Source: Spongiimicrobium salis (GTDB taxonomy: Bacteria; Bacteroidota; Bacteroidia; Flavobacteriales; Flavobacteriaceae). Taken from it: DNA of 64,000 bases. The stretch lies in the NCBI RefSeq assembly GCF_043678055.1, contig NZ_JBHEQA010000004.1, positions 1 through 64,000 on the forward strand. Reading direction: 5' to 3'. The first letter of the stretch is position 1. The number at the start of each line of letters is the position of its first letter. A program made the translations under genes and the position numbers. A model generated the notes under the pieces. That model was not told the origin of the DNA, searched no databases, and saw only the letters and a program-made list of their open reading frames with translations. Shown piece after piece: positions 8,972-17,677 of the stretch.

Positions 8972-10426
8972 TTAGTAGCCAGGGTTTTGCATAAAGTTAG
9001 GATTCGCATTGATTTCAGCGATAGGAATCGGCAACTGGAATCTTGTATCACCAGCTGGCAACATCAATATTTCTGCCGGGGTACCGGATCCATCAATGAT
9101 ATCTCCATTAGTACCACGCATAACTGGCTCTCCTCTTCGCTTTAAATCGAACCAACGGTGTCCTTCAAAAGAAAGTTCAACTCTTCTTTCGAATTGGATA
9201 GCAGCTTCCAAAGCAGCGCCAGTTTCTGTTCCAGCAACAAAAGGAGCAAAACGTTGTGCTCTCAAAGTATTCAAACTTGCCAAGGCAGCAGCCTCGTCAC
9301 CCAATTCGAACTCAGCCTCCGCTCTGTTCAACAATACTTCGGCAGCTCTCATTACTTTAATGTCAACACGTCCATTTACCTGACCTGTTTCCCCCAAGAA
9401 CTTACGGATGGCATTGTAATCATTACCTTGGTTTGTTCCTACAAACTGAATTACGTTTCTTCGTAAATCGTTAGGATCAATACTGTTGAAGAAATCAAAT
9501 TCAACTGCGTACTCAGAGATTGTAGAGCTAGCGTTGGACTGACTGTACAATACCCCAACGTTGTTAAAGTTTGCCTCAGAAGCAGTGTTCACAGAAAGCT
9601 CCACTACAATACCGGCGTTATTACTATCGGTATATACTCCTGGTAAATCGGCAGGAGAAGCCAAACTTGTCGTTACTTCATCAGCAGCATCGATTGCTTG
9701 CTGGTACTGTCCATTATACAAGTAGATTCTTGATAATAATCCAAATACTCCATTTCTATCCAATCTTCCTTCCAAGTTAGAAGTTGCGATCAACTGAGAA
9801 GCTCTCTCCATATCCCCAAGGATTTCGGTATAGTTGCTTGCTACAGTTTCTCTTGCTGGTTGTGCAAAAGGATCTACGGTATCACCGTCTTCTACTTTAA
9901 TATAAGTAACACCCAATGAAGCATTTGCGTTTGGATCTTGAGTAGGAATCAATCCGTATGTACGAACCAAATCAAAATGCGCCCAAGCTCTTACGGCCAA
10001 TGCCTGTCCTAAGATATTATCCTTATCTGGTCCATCTTGTAAGTTGTCGATTTGACCAATTACCAAGTTAGCAGCGTTAATCGCTTCATAACACTCACTA
10101 AACCAAAGTGTGATTGCACCTCCGTTATTTGCTTGATATCTATAATCGTAGAACAATTCATTGGAACGACGCCCTGTAGTTACCAAAACTACATTATCAG
10201 ATAAGATATCAGGAATACCCTGCATCCCAGATCCAGGAGCTGAATAGTAGTTCCAAAGTTGAGAATATGCCCCATCTACACCATTTTGAAAAGTAGCCAC
10301 ATTGTTAAAGAATGTCTGTGGGTTACCATTTACAAAAGGCTCTAGTCTATCTAGTTCATCTTGACAAGCCACGAATACGCTTGACGAGATCAACAACACT
10401 AGCATTGTTTTAAAATATTTTTTCAT
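8972..10426 (-). CDS. SusD/RagB-family nutrient-binding outer-membrane lipoprotein
   Basis: This 484-residue lipoprotein has its acceptor Cys at 21 (VFVAC). The N-terminal SusD-like region contains the usual start (FFNNVATFQNGVDGAYSQLW) and the helix with CYEAINAANLVIGQI. The C-terminal RagB/SusD part has the family hallmarks AAEVLLNRAEAEFELGD, LNTLRAQR and ELSFEGHRWFDLKRRGE. SusD forms the lid of the SusC transporter and captures ligand at the cell surface. It is directly downstream of susC (19 bases) and upstream of a lipoprotein. With no glycoside hydrolase, sulfatase or peptidase beside it, the substrate cannot be predicted. Confidence 0.93.
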   Translation of the reverse strand: MKKYFKTMLVLLISSSVFVACQDELDRLEPFVNGNPQTFFNNVATFQNGVDGAYSQLWNYYSAPGSGMQGIPDILSDNVVLVTTGRRSNELFYDYRYQANNGGAITLWFSECYEAINAANLVIGQIDNLQDGPDKDNILGQALAVRAWAHFDLVRTYGLIPTQDPNANASLGVTYIKVEDGDTVDPFAQPARETVASNYTEILGDMERASQLIATSNLEGRLDRNGVFGLLSRIYLYNGQYQQAIDAADEVTTSLASPADLPGVYTDSNNAGIVVELSVNTASEANFNNVGVLYSQSNASSTISEYAVEFDFFNSIDPNDLRRNVIQFVGTNQGNDYNAIRKFLGETGQVNGRVDIKVMRAAEVLLNRAEAEFELGDEAAALASLNTLRAQRFAPFVAGTETGAALEAAIQFERRVELSFEGHRWFDLKRRGEPVMRGTNGDIIDGSGTPAEILMLPAGDTRFQLPIPIAEINANPNFMQNPGY

Positions 10427-10445
10427 GTTTATTCTTTTTTTTTAA

Positions 10446-13400
10446 TTAAAATCCTATATCAATACCAAAAGTATATGATCTAGTCTGTGGGTAACTAAAC
10501 AAGTTTGCCTGTCCATTTTGGAACCCTGCAGACTCTCCAGAAGCGATACCAATTTCAGGATCTCCTCTAAATCCGGAGATTGTCCAGATGTTTTGTCCTG
10601 TACCGTAGATACGCACTGAATTTAATCCTGTTTTCTCCAAGAATTTGCTTGGGAAATCATAAGATAGCGTCAAGGTTCTTAAACGGATGTAATCCCCTTT
10701 TTCCAAGAAACGATCAGACGCCTGATCTGCAGTACCTTCGAACAATGGATTAGGCAATACATTTTGGTCACCTGGCTGTCTCCAGTAGTTGAATGCTTCC
10801 AATCTTTGGTTAGCATCGATATTTCCAATAGAGATACCTGCTTGACGTTGCAAGTTCTGAATGTAGTTTCCAGCTTTGTATACGAAATCGGCTCTAAGAC
10901 CAATTCCATTGTATCTAAAGTTTGTGTAGAATCCACCTTCAATATCAGCAGCAGGAGATTTTCCTTCCAAAATAGTTTGGAAACCTGCACTGTACTCGTT
11001 CGTTACGTTTCCATCAGTATCCAAGTATAATGGCTCACCGTTTGCCGGGTTAACCCCTGCATAACGTACTAAGAAGAAAGAGTTGATCTCTTCACCTTCT
11101 CTAAGGATGGTAGAACCGTTAATGATATCATTACCATCAACCAATCTTGTTACTTCATTATCCAAGAAAACAATGTTACCTCCTAAAGACCATGTAAAGT
11201 CTTGCGTTCTAACAACGTCTCCATTAAGGGTTACCTCTAAACCTCTGTTCTGAATCTCACCGATGTTCGCAGTAACCGCATTGTTTTCATCACCAACTGT
11301 TTGAGATAGTGGTCTTTGAAGCAATAAGTCATCAGACGTTTTTTCGAAGTAATCCACAACCCCGTTGATTCTGTTGTTGAATAATCCAAATTCAACACCT
11401 ATATCCAAGGTAGTTTGACCTTCCCATTTGATCGCTGGGTTACCAACACCAAGAGGAATTGCAGTAGTTCTTCCGTTAAATGTTCCGAAACCTAATAAGT
11501 TTAAGAAGTTAAAGTTACCAATGTTCTGGTTACCTGCTGTACCGTAAGAAGCTCTTAATCTCAAATTATTGAAAATAGAACCTTCCATGAATGCTTCATT
11601 GGAGATGTTCCATGCAGCACTTCCACTGTAGAAGTATCCAAATTGGTTATCAGGTCCAAAACGTGAAGAACCATCACGTCTTACAGAAGCAGATAATACA
11701 TATCTAGCATCGTAGTCATAGTCTAAGAATAAACCTTGAGAGAACAAGATACTTCTTGCCTCGTTACTTCCGGCATTACTTGCCTCAGCAGCAACATCTT
11801 GGAAAGGAATTTCTGGAGAAGGGAAACCTCTACTTGTACTGAACTGACTTGTAAAGATATTCTCGTTGTACTCCAAAAGGAAACTAGCACCAAAGTTGTG
11901 CGACTCTCCAAAAGTATCGTTATACGAGAAGATATTGTTTACGTTGTACTCAAAATCAATACTAAGGTTATCCGTCTGTGTTCCAGGGAAGTTGGCATCT
12001 CCAACGAATCCTTGAAGAACACCTCCGGCCAATGAACGGTTAGTTCTGTTAAATCTGTTACTTGTAGCACCAACAGAGAATCTGTTGGAGAATTTGCTTC
12101 CTAATTTAATATCAGCAAACAAGTTTCCAATAATCAAGAAGTTTCTGTTATCTTCCGGCTCTGTCAACAATGCTCTTGCAATTGGGAAACCAGTAGAAGT
12201 TGGGTTAAATACATTGTCTCCATTTGCATCAACAACGATATCTCCATTTGCATCTCTTAAGAATAATGGCTCATATGGATTGTAATCATATAAAGCTCTA
12301 AATGGATTTTGAACGTTGTTTCTATCCCTTGGTAAATCAGAAGTATTTCTAGCCAAAGAGATATTGGAACCTACAGTTAACCAATCTTTAGCTTTATAAG
12401 TAGTATTCAAACGAGCAGAAACCCTTTCGAAACCATCAATTCTATCGATAATACCTGTGTTCTTGTCATAACCTAAAGACAAGAAATAAGACAGGCGATC
12501 ATCACCTCCAGAAATAGAAAGTGAGTTCGACTGAATCACAGCAGTTCTCAACAACTCTTCTTCCCAGTTTGTATCCAAAGCGATCAAAGCTGCCAACTGC
12601 TCTGGTGTAGCGTTAGCACCAGGTAAACTCGCTGCTGCAGGAACACCCAAAGCTGCAAATTGTCTTTCCAACTCTAATTTTTCAGCAGCATTCGCTAAAC
12701 CAAAAGGATCAGGAATCCTGTTTCCTTGACCGTAAGAAGAGCGGAAATCGATTCTAGCTTCTCCGGAACGACCTTGCTTTGTTGTAATCAATACAACCCC
12801 GTTCGCACCACGAGAACCATACTTGGATACTGTAGCAGCATCCTTAAGAATAGAAAGACTCTCAATGTCATTAGGGTTAATGTTATTTACATCGGTAGCA
12901 TCGATCGGCGTTCCATCCACAACATATAAAGGTGTACTGGCCGCGTTGATAGAACCAATACCCCTAATCTGTACGAATGCCGTTTGACCAGGTCTACCGT
13001 TCGCTGCAGTAACCTGAACCCCTGCCGCTTGTCCTTGAAGTATATTGTCAATACTCGTAGAAGGTACAAACGCCTCGATCTTCTCACTACTTACAGTAGA
13101 TACTGCAGATGTCGAAAGTTCACGGGATTTAGTTCCATACCCTACAACTACAACTTCTTCCAGCACTTCGGCATCTTCCTCCATCTGAACGTTGATTGTA
13201 TTTGCAGCGCCCACTACTCTAGTTGTCGTCTTTTGACTCAAATAACTAAAGCGCAAAGTTTGGCCCACATTGGCGGTAATGGTATAGTTACCATCAAAAT
13301 CTGTTTGTGTTCCATTAGTGGTTCCTACCACTAATACGGCAACACCAGGTAAAGGCAAACCATTTTGGTCTGTAACATTACCCGAAATAGTTTTCTCTTG

Positions 13401-13466
13401 TCCATAAGAGAAACTCATGCATAACACCAATAAAGGCGTTAACATCCAAGTTAACTTCGATCTCAT
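10446..13466 (-). CDS. SusC/RagA-family TonB-linked outer-membrane transporter
   Basis: This 1006-residue TonB-dependent transporter has a signal peptide (to about residue 22), a carboxypeptidase-regulatory-like domain (about 24-100, with GNVTDQNGLPLPGVAVLVVG), and a plug domain bearing the family signature DAATVSKYGSRGANGVVLIT. A 22-strand barrel completes it (final strands SYDFPSKFLE and SYTFGIDIGF). It imports oligomers too large for porins, using TonB-ExbBD energy, with the SusD lid encoded next. There is no N-terminal STN signalling domain and no adjacent sigma/anti-sigma pair, so control by ECF cell-surface signalling is not indicated. Confidence 0.95.
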   Translation of the reverse strand: MRSKLTWMLTPLLVLCMSFSYGQEKTISGNVTDQNGLPLPGVAVLVVGTTNGTQTDFDGNYTITANVGQTLRFSYLSQKTTTRVVGAANTINVQMEEDAEVLEEVVVVGYGTKSRELSTSAVSTVSSEKIEAFVPSTSIDNILQGQAAGVQVTAANGRPGQTAFVQIRGIGSINAASTPLYVVDGTPIDATDVNNINPNDIESLSILKDAATVSKYGSRGANGVVLITTKQGRSGEARIDFRSSYGQGNRIPDPFGLANAAEKLELERQFAALGVPAAASLPGANATPEQLAALIALDTNWEEELLRTAVIQSNSLSISGGDDRLSYFLSLGYDKNTGIIDRIDGFERVSARLNTTYKAKDWLTVGSNISLARNTSDLPRDRNNVQNPFRALYDYNPYEPLFLRDANGDIVVDANGDNVFNPTSTGFPIARALLTEPEDNRNFLIIGNLFADIKLGSKFSNRFSVGATSNRFNRTNRSLAGGVLQGFVGDANFPGTQTDNLSIDFEYNVNNIFSYNDTFGESHNFGASFLLEYNENIFTSQFSTSRGFPSPEIPFQDVAAEASNAGSNEARSILFSQGLFLDYDYDARYVLSASVRRDGSSRFGPDNQFGYFYSGSAAWNISNEAFMEGSIFNNLRLRASYGTAGNQNIGNFNFLNLLGFGTFNGRTTAIPLGVGNPAIKWEGQTTLDIGVEFGLFNNRINGVVDYFEKTSDDLLLQRPLSQTVGDENNAVTANIGEIQNRGLEVTLNGDVVRTQDFTWSLGGNIVFLDNEVTRLVDGNDIINGSTILREGEEINSFFLVRYAGVNPANGEPLYLDTDGNVTNEYSAGFQTILEGKSPAADIEGGFYTNFRYNGIGLRADFVYKAGNYIQNLQRQAGISIGNIDANQRLEAFNYWRQPGDQNVLPNPLFEGTADQASDRFLEKGDYIRLRTLTLSYDFPSKFLEKTGLNSVRIYGTGQNIWTISGFRGDPEIGIASGESAGFQNGQANLFSYPQTRSYTFGIDIGF

Positions 13467-13699
13467 TTAATTAAATTTTTGAATTAGTCAAAGACAAAAG
13501 TCATAATAATAAGTTAATTATCCAAAAAATAGTAGCGCATACATTAATTTTATGTTAAAAAAATTTAAGTATTTATTAATTTTACAATCAATCATTCAAA
13601 TGATTATCATAAGAATATATTTTTAACAGTTTATTTCTATTTTATTTCGCAATATTTACGAAACAATCGATAAAATATAGCCTTTTACCACATCAAAAA

Positions 13700-14296
13700 A
13701 TGTTAAAAATTCATTTTCAATCCTGTATTGAAGCGGGTACGGACGAGGCCGGAAGGGGGTGTTTGGCAGGTCCAGTGACCGCAGCTGCTTTAATCCTTCC
13801 CGAAGCCTTTAAACATGAAATGTTAAACGATTCTAAAAAAATATCCGAACACAAGCGAAATTTCTTAAAACCTATTCTTGAACAATCTGCGCTAAGTTTT
13901 GCAGTTGCCCATGTGTATCCGGAAGAGATTGATTCCATCAACATTCTCAACGCTTCCATTCGCGCTATGCACATTGCCATAGAAAAGCTTTCTAAACGTC
14001 CAGAACATATTATTGTAGACGGAAATCGTTTTAAACCCTATGAGGACATCCCTCACCATTGCATTATCAAGGGGGATTCAAAATACATGAGCATTGCCGG
14101 AGCTTCTGTTTTGGCAAAAACCTATAGAGATGCCTATATGGAGGCTGCACATGAGGAATACCCCATGTACAATTGGAAAAAAAACAAGGGGTACCCTACC
14201 AAAGAACATCGAGAAGCCATTAGGCAATATGGCCTTACGAAATACCACCGAAAAAGTTTTAAGCAATTGCCCGAACAATTGAAACTTCCTATATAA
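13700..14296 (+). CDS. rnhB: Ribonuclease HII
   Basis: This 198-residue enzyme removes RNA from RNA-DNA hybrids, including single misinserted ribonucleotides, in the cytoplasm. The family motif DEAGRG is at residues 15-20 and supplies the first two acidic catalytic residues. The other motifs follow in order: NDSKKIS near 49, IIVDGNRF near 107 and KGDSKYMSIAGASVLAKTYRD near 127, with the last acidic metal ligands. Length matches the usual 190-215. The downstream lipoprotein starts 29 bases after the stop but has its own promoter, which begins inside the end of this gene. Confidence 0.95.
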   Translation: MLKIHFQSCIEAGTDEAGRGCLAGPVTAAALILPEAFKHEMLNDSKKISEHKRNFLKPILEQSALSFAVAHVYPEEIDSINILNASIRAMHIAIEKLSKRPEHIIVDGNRFKPYEDIPHHCIIKGDSKYMSIAGASVLAKTYRDAYMEAAHEEYPMYNWKKNKGYPTKEHREAIRQYGLTKYHRKSFKQLPEQLKLPI

Positions 14297-14310
14297 AATT
14301 GATAACTTTG
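14279..14310 (+). promoter_or_regulatory. Bacteroidota-type promoter for the gene at 14326
   Basis: TTG (14279-14281), 21 bases, then TAACTTTG (14303-14310), a good match to the TTG-N17..23-TAnnTTTG consensus. It sits across the rnhB stop and ends 15 bases before ATG 14326. It overlaps the longer TTG-initiated reading (14299), which argues against that start. Confidence 0.55.
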
Positions 14311-14325
14311 CGGAAAGTGTTGTGC

Positions 14326-16770
14326 ATGAGGTATATTTCCCTATTCTTTTTAATACTTCTTTTTAGTTGTGATCAAAATCGTTCCCGTTCAAACTCCTTA
14401 TTAGATTATATTCCAGAGCATAACAGTGTTCTGATTAAAGTTCATGGCCTTGCTGCATTTCAAAATGCTTTAAAAAACAATGATTTTTTAAAAAATCAGG
14501 AAAGCAGCACGCTAAATGAGATGATTTTGACGAAAATTCAAGATTTGGACTTTTTTCAATCTTCAACACAAGGGTTACTCACGTTTTCAAGGACAGCAGA
14601 TAGCATTCCTGCTTTTTTTTATGTCACGCAGGATTCTCTTTATCTTTTCAACGAAGATGCAGAAAGCAAAAAGGAAACAATTACGTTCAACTCCAGGAAT
14701 TACGATGCTTATATTAAAGGTATAGATACTGTTTACAGCCTTACCCATAATAATGCTCTTGTTTTAAGTTCATCCAAAGCACTTATTGAGGAAGCTATTT
14801 TTAAGAATAAAAAACCCATTTCCGAAAAACTACTCCGCCTATATACAATATCCCAATCCAAAAGAAATAGCACCCTCTTTATAGACCCTCAAAAGGAAAA
14901 CCCTATGATTACTTCTCTTGCCAAAGATGAGCTATTGGGGATTCCTTCTTTTTTTTCGGATTGGATTTCCTTAGATATCTCTCTGAGCCAAAAAGAACTC
15001 AATCTGAACGGAGTGAGTACCTCAGTGGATTCTTTGAAGAGTTATGCTTCATTATTTAAGAATACCACGCCACTTGTAAATACCACGCCTTCCTTTGCCC
15101 CTATACAGGCCGATGCCGTTCTTTCCTATACTTTTGATCAATACGATGTTTTTTTAAAAAACCAAGAGACGTATTTAGAAAATTCCACGGTTTTGGACTC
15201 CACCTTTAATACCGTTGAGGAAATTGGGAGTATTTATGTAAAAGAGAAAAAGGCCATTGTCCTTAACACCTATGGTTCCGAACGCATCTCTACGTATTTG
15301 GAGCGCATCAAAAAGGCTTCAAGCTTTTATCAAGGAAATGAAATTATTGACTTAAACTATGCTGATTTTTTAAATGTGTATTTCAATCCGCTCATTCAAG
15401 GTTTTAAAGCGGAGCATTATACCGTTCTGGAAAATGCCTTTATATTTTCTGCCGATGTGGAGGTGTTACGAATGATTATAAGTAATTATAAGAATGGGAC
15501 AACTTTTGACAAAGGGCCCTTATTTGAAACCACAAAGGGAGTCATGGCCGATGAAGCGACGGTACTATTTATCTCAAATCAAAATGGCATTACCGAAACC
15601 CTGAAATCGGACTTCTCCTCTCCTTTCCTAAAAAGTCTCAAAAAAAGAAGCGATGCCTATACTTTTGCGGCACAAATGGTTGCCGATCAGAATTTTTATC
15701 ATACCCATCTCTTGGCGAAACAATCAGAGAAGGAATCCCAAATCAATACCACCTCTCCTATCTTCACACTTCAAATTGATGATGAGTTGGCCACAGCCCC
15801 TCAATTTGTAATCAATCATAACAATAAGACCAAGGAAATTGTGGTGCAGGATGTCCAGAACAACCTATACCTCATTTCAGCCCAAGGCAAAGTATTATGG
15901 AAAAAGAAGTTAAAGGGAAGCATACAAGGCAAAATTGCACAGGTTGACCTTTATAAAAATGGGCGTTTACAGCTTGCTTTTACCACAGAAACCCAGTTTT
16001 TGGTACTGGACAGAAATGGCAGGGAAGTTTCCGGTTTTAAAAAATCTTTCAAGGATGGAGGTCTTAATCCGTTAGCTGTATTTGACTATGATAAAAACAG
16101 AAATTATCGTTTTGTGATTACTCAAGGAAATAAAGTAATGATGTACGACCGCAGAGGGAAAACCGTAAATGGCTTTACCTATACCACCGCCGAGAGTCCT
16201 GTCATAAATATTCCAAAGCACTTTAGAATTGGGACTAGGGACTATCTTGTTTTTCAATTGGAAAATGGACAATTTAAAATTTTAGATCGTGTAGGAAGAA
16301 CAAGGGTCAAAGTTTCGGAAAACATTAATTTCTCCAATAATAGTGCCTATGTATATAAGAACAAGTTTACCGTCACCGATGATGAAGGTGTTTTAATACA
16401 AATTGATTCTAGGGGAAGAATGAGTCAGACCAAGTTAAACCTCAACAGAGATCATGGCATGGATGCCACGAGCAAAACGCTAGTCCATTTAAATGACAAC
16501 ATTCTTTCCATTAAAGGAAAAAAATTAACACTGGATTTTGGAGTATACACCAAACCAAAAATATTTTATCTCAATACTAAAATATATGTGAGCCTTGTAG
16601 ATATCCAAAATCAAAAAGTATACCTCTTTGATAGTAATGCTGCCCTTTTACAAAATTTCCCTGTTTATGGGAATTCTGAAATTGATTTGGCCGACATTGA
16701 TAAAGATGGAAAATTGGAGTTGGTCACTAAAAATGAAGACAATTCTGTCATTGTTTACCGGATGAATTGA
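14326..16770 (+). CDS. Large lipoprotein with C-terminal propeller-like repeats
   Basis: This protein of about 814 residues has a lipoprotein signal (MRYISLFFLILLFSC, acceptor Cys 15). I chose ATG 14326 because the signal peptide begins there and a promoter overlaps the longer TTG frame. The first 500 residues are mixed alpha/beta with no family I recognise. From about residue 495 there are repeated PQQ- or WD-like beta units (NLYLISAQGKVLWKKK, FLVLDRNGREVSGF, VMMYDRRGKTVNGF), ending in an FG-GAP-like calcium motif (DLADIDKDGKLELVTKNED). Proteins of this layout commonly lie beside rnhB in Flavobacteriaceae; that is from memory. Function is unknown; an envelope scaffold is plausible. Confidence 0.75.
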   Translation: MRYISLFFLILLFSCDQNRSRSNSLLDYIPEHNSVLIKVHGLAAFQNALKNNDFLKNQESSTLNEMILTKIQDLDFFQSSTQGLLTFSRTADSIPAFFYVTQDSLYLFNEDAESKKETITFNSRNYDAYIKGIDTVYSLTHNNALVLSSSKALIEEAIFKNKKPISEKLLRLYTISQSKRNSTLFIDPQKENPMITSLAKDELLGIPSFFSDWISLDISLSQKELNLNGVSTSVDSLKSYASLFKNTTPLVNTTPSFAPIQADAVLSYTFDQYDVFLKNQETYLENSTVLDSTFNTVEEIGSIYVKEKKAIVLNTYGSERISTYLERIKKASSFYQGNEIIDLNYADFLNVYFNPLIQGFKAEHYTVLENAFIFSADVEVLRMIISNYKNGTTFDKGPLFETTKGVMADEATVLFISNQNGITETLKSDFSSPFLKSLKKRSDAYTFAAQMVADQNFYHTHLLAKQSEKESQINTTSPIFTLQIDDELATAPQFVINHNNKTKEIVVQDVQNNLYLISAQGKVLWKKKLKGSIQGKIAQVDLYKNGRLQLAFTTETQFLVLDRNGREVSGFKKSFKDGGLNPLAVFDYDKNRNYRFVITQGNKVMMYDRRGKTVNGFTYTTAESPVINIPKHFRIGTRDYLVFQLENGQFKILDRVGRTRVKVSENINFSNNSAYVYKNKFTVTDDEGVLIQIDSRGRMSQTKLNLNRDHGMDATSKTLVHLNDNILSIKGKKLTLDFGVYTKPKIFYLNTKIYVSLVDIQNQKVYLFDSNAALLQNFPVYGNSEIDLADIDKDGKLELVTKNEDNSVIVYRMN

Positions 16771-17056
16771 TTCTTCCATACCAGCTTTGTTTCTAAAAGT
16801 ATTAGGCGAGCTGTTTCCCAAGTCTGCCCTTCCCATATTTTCATATTTGAGCTCACTTTCGGAGAAAAACCTTTAGCTCAAAGGCAAAAGTCCTTATCTT
16901 ATCATTACACCTTTCGCTTGGTTTATTTCTTCTTAGCACTCCTTTTTTCTTTTTCAAAACTTCCAGAGCTCAACAACTTAATACTAAGATATTTACCTAA
17001 AAAAGTGTATCTTTAATTCTGTACGACCGTATATAACCTATCGAAAAACCACTGTC

Positions 17057-17656
17057 ATGAAAACTTACTTTCCATTTCTATGCATTTGCTGCTTTTTTCT
17101 CCTCAATTCCTGCAAACCGCTCCATAACCTCAATTTAACCACAACAAATTATATCTATGAGGGGGAGCTGTACCAGGCCTACCTCAATGCCGAAATACTT
17201 ATGGTTGAAGAAACCATTGATGAACTTCAAGGCATTCTTGACAACAATCAAGGCAATGCACAGACCGAAGCCGACCTAGCCGCCAATCTTGAAAAAAAAT
17301 CGAGTTTAAACAACGAATTGGCAGGTATTCCCGGCCTCGTCAGTTTCTCTATCGTACCTCCAAAACCACCCTGCCCAGTGGAAGACAGAACCTGTTTGCC
17401 CAAGGATTTCAGATACCTTCTCTTTCCTGCTTCTACTGTTGTTTCAAAAATTCAGATCTTTACAGAAGAGGGGCAAGAAATATTAACGGTCGTAGGAGGA
17501 ACCACAACTCCTGTGGCCGATACTGAAGGGCAACTCAAGGCGCAACTTATAGACAAACAATTAAGTTCAGGAAATGTTCGAGTGAAAATATTCCGTAAGG
17601 ACTTCCAAAACAATGAAATTGATTTTGAAGTGAAAGCCGCCATTGTCAACCAATAA
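17057..17656 (+). CDS. Lipoprotein of unknown function upstream of the CHAT gene
   Basis: This 199-residue lipoprotein has its acceptor Cys at 19 (LLNSC). Residues about 40-95 are a predicted coiled coil or helical hairpin (EETIDELQGILDNNQ and LAANLEKKSSLNNEL), followed by a Pro/Cys-containing loop (KPPCPVEDRTCLPKDFRY) and a beta-rich C-terminal part. The gene ends 21 bases before the TPR-CHAT protease gene and probably shares its transcript, so the lipoprotein may be a partner or substrate of the protease. I do not recognise the family. Confidence 0.7.
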   Translation: MKTYFPFLCICCFFLLNSCKPLHNLNLTTTNYIYEGELYQAYLNAEILMVEETIDELQGILDNNQGNAQTEADLAANLEKKSSLNNELAGIPGLVSFSIVPPKPPCPVEDRTCLPKDFRYLLFPASTVVSKIQIFTEEGQEILTVVGGTTTPVADTEGQLKAQLIDKQLSSGNVRVKIFRKDFQNNEIDFEVKAAIVNQ

Positions 17657-17677
17657 TATGCCTAAGATTAGCGCCCT

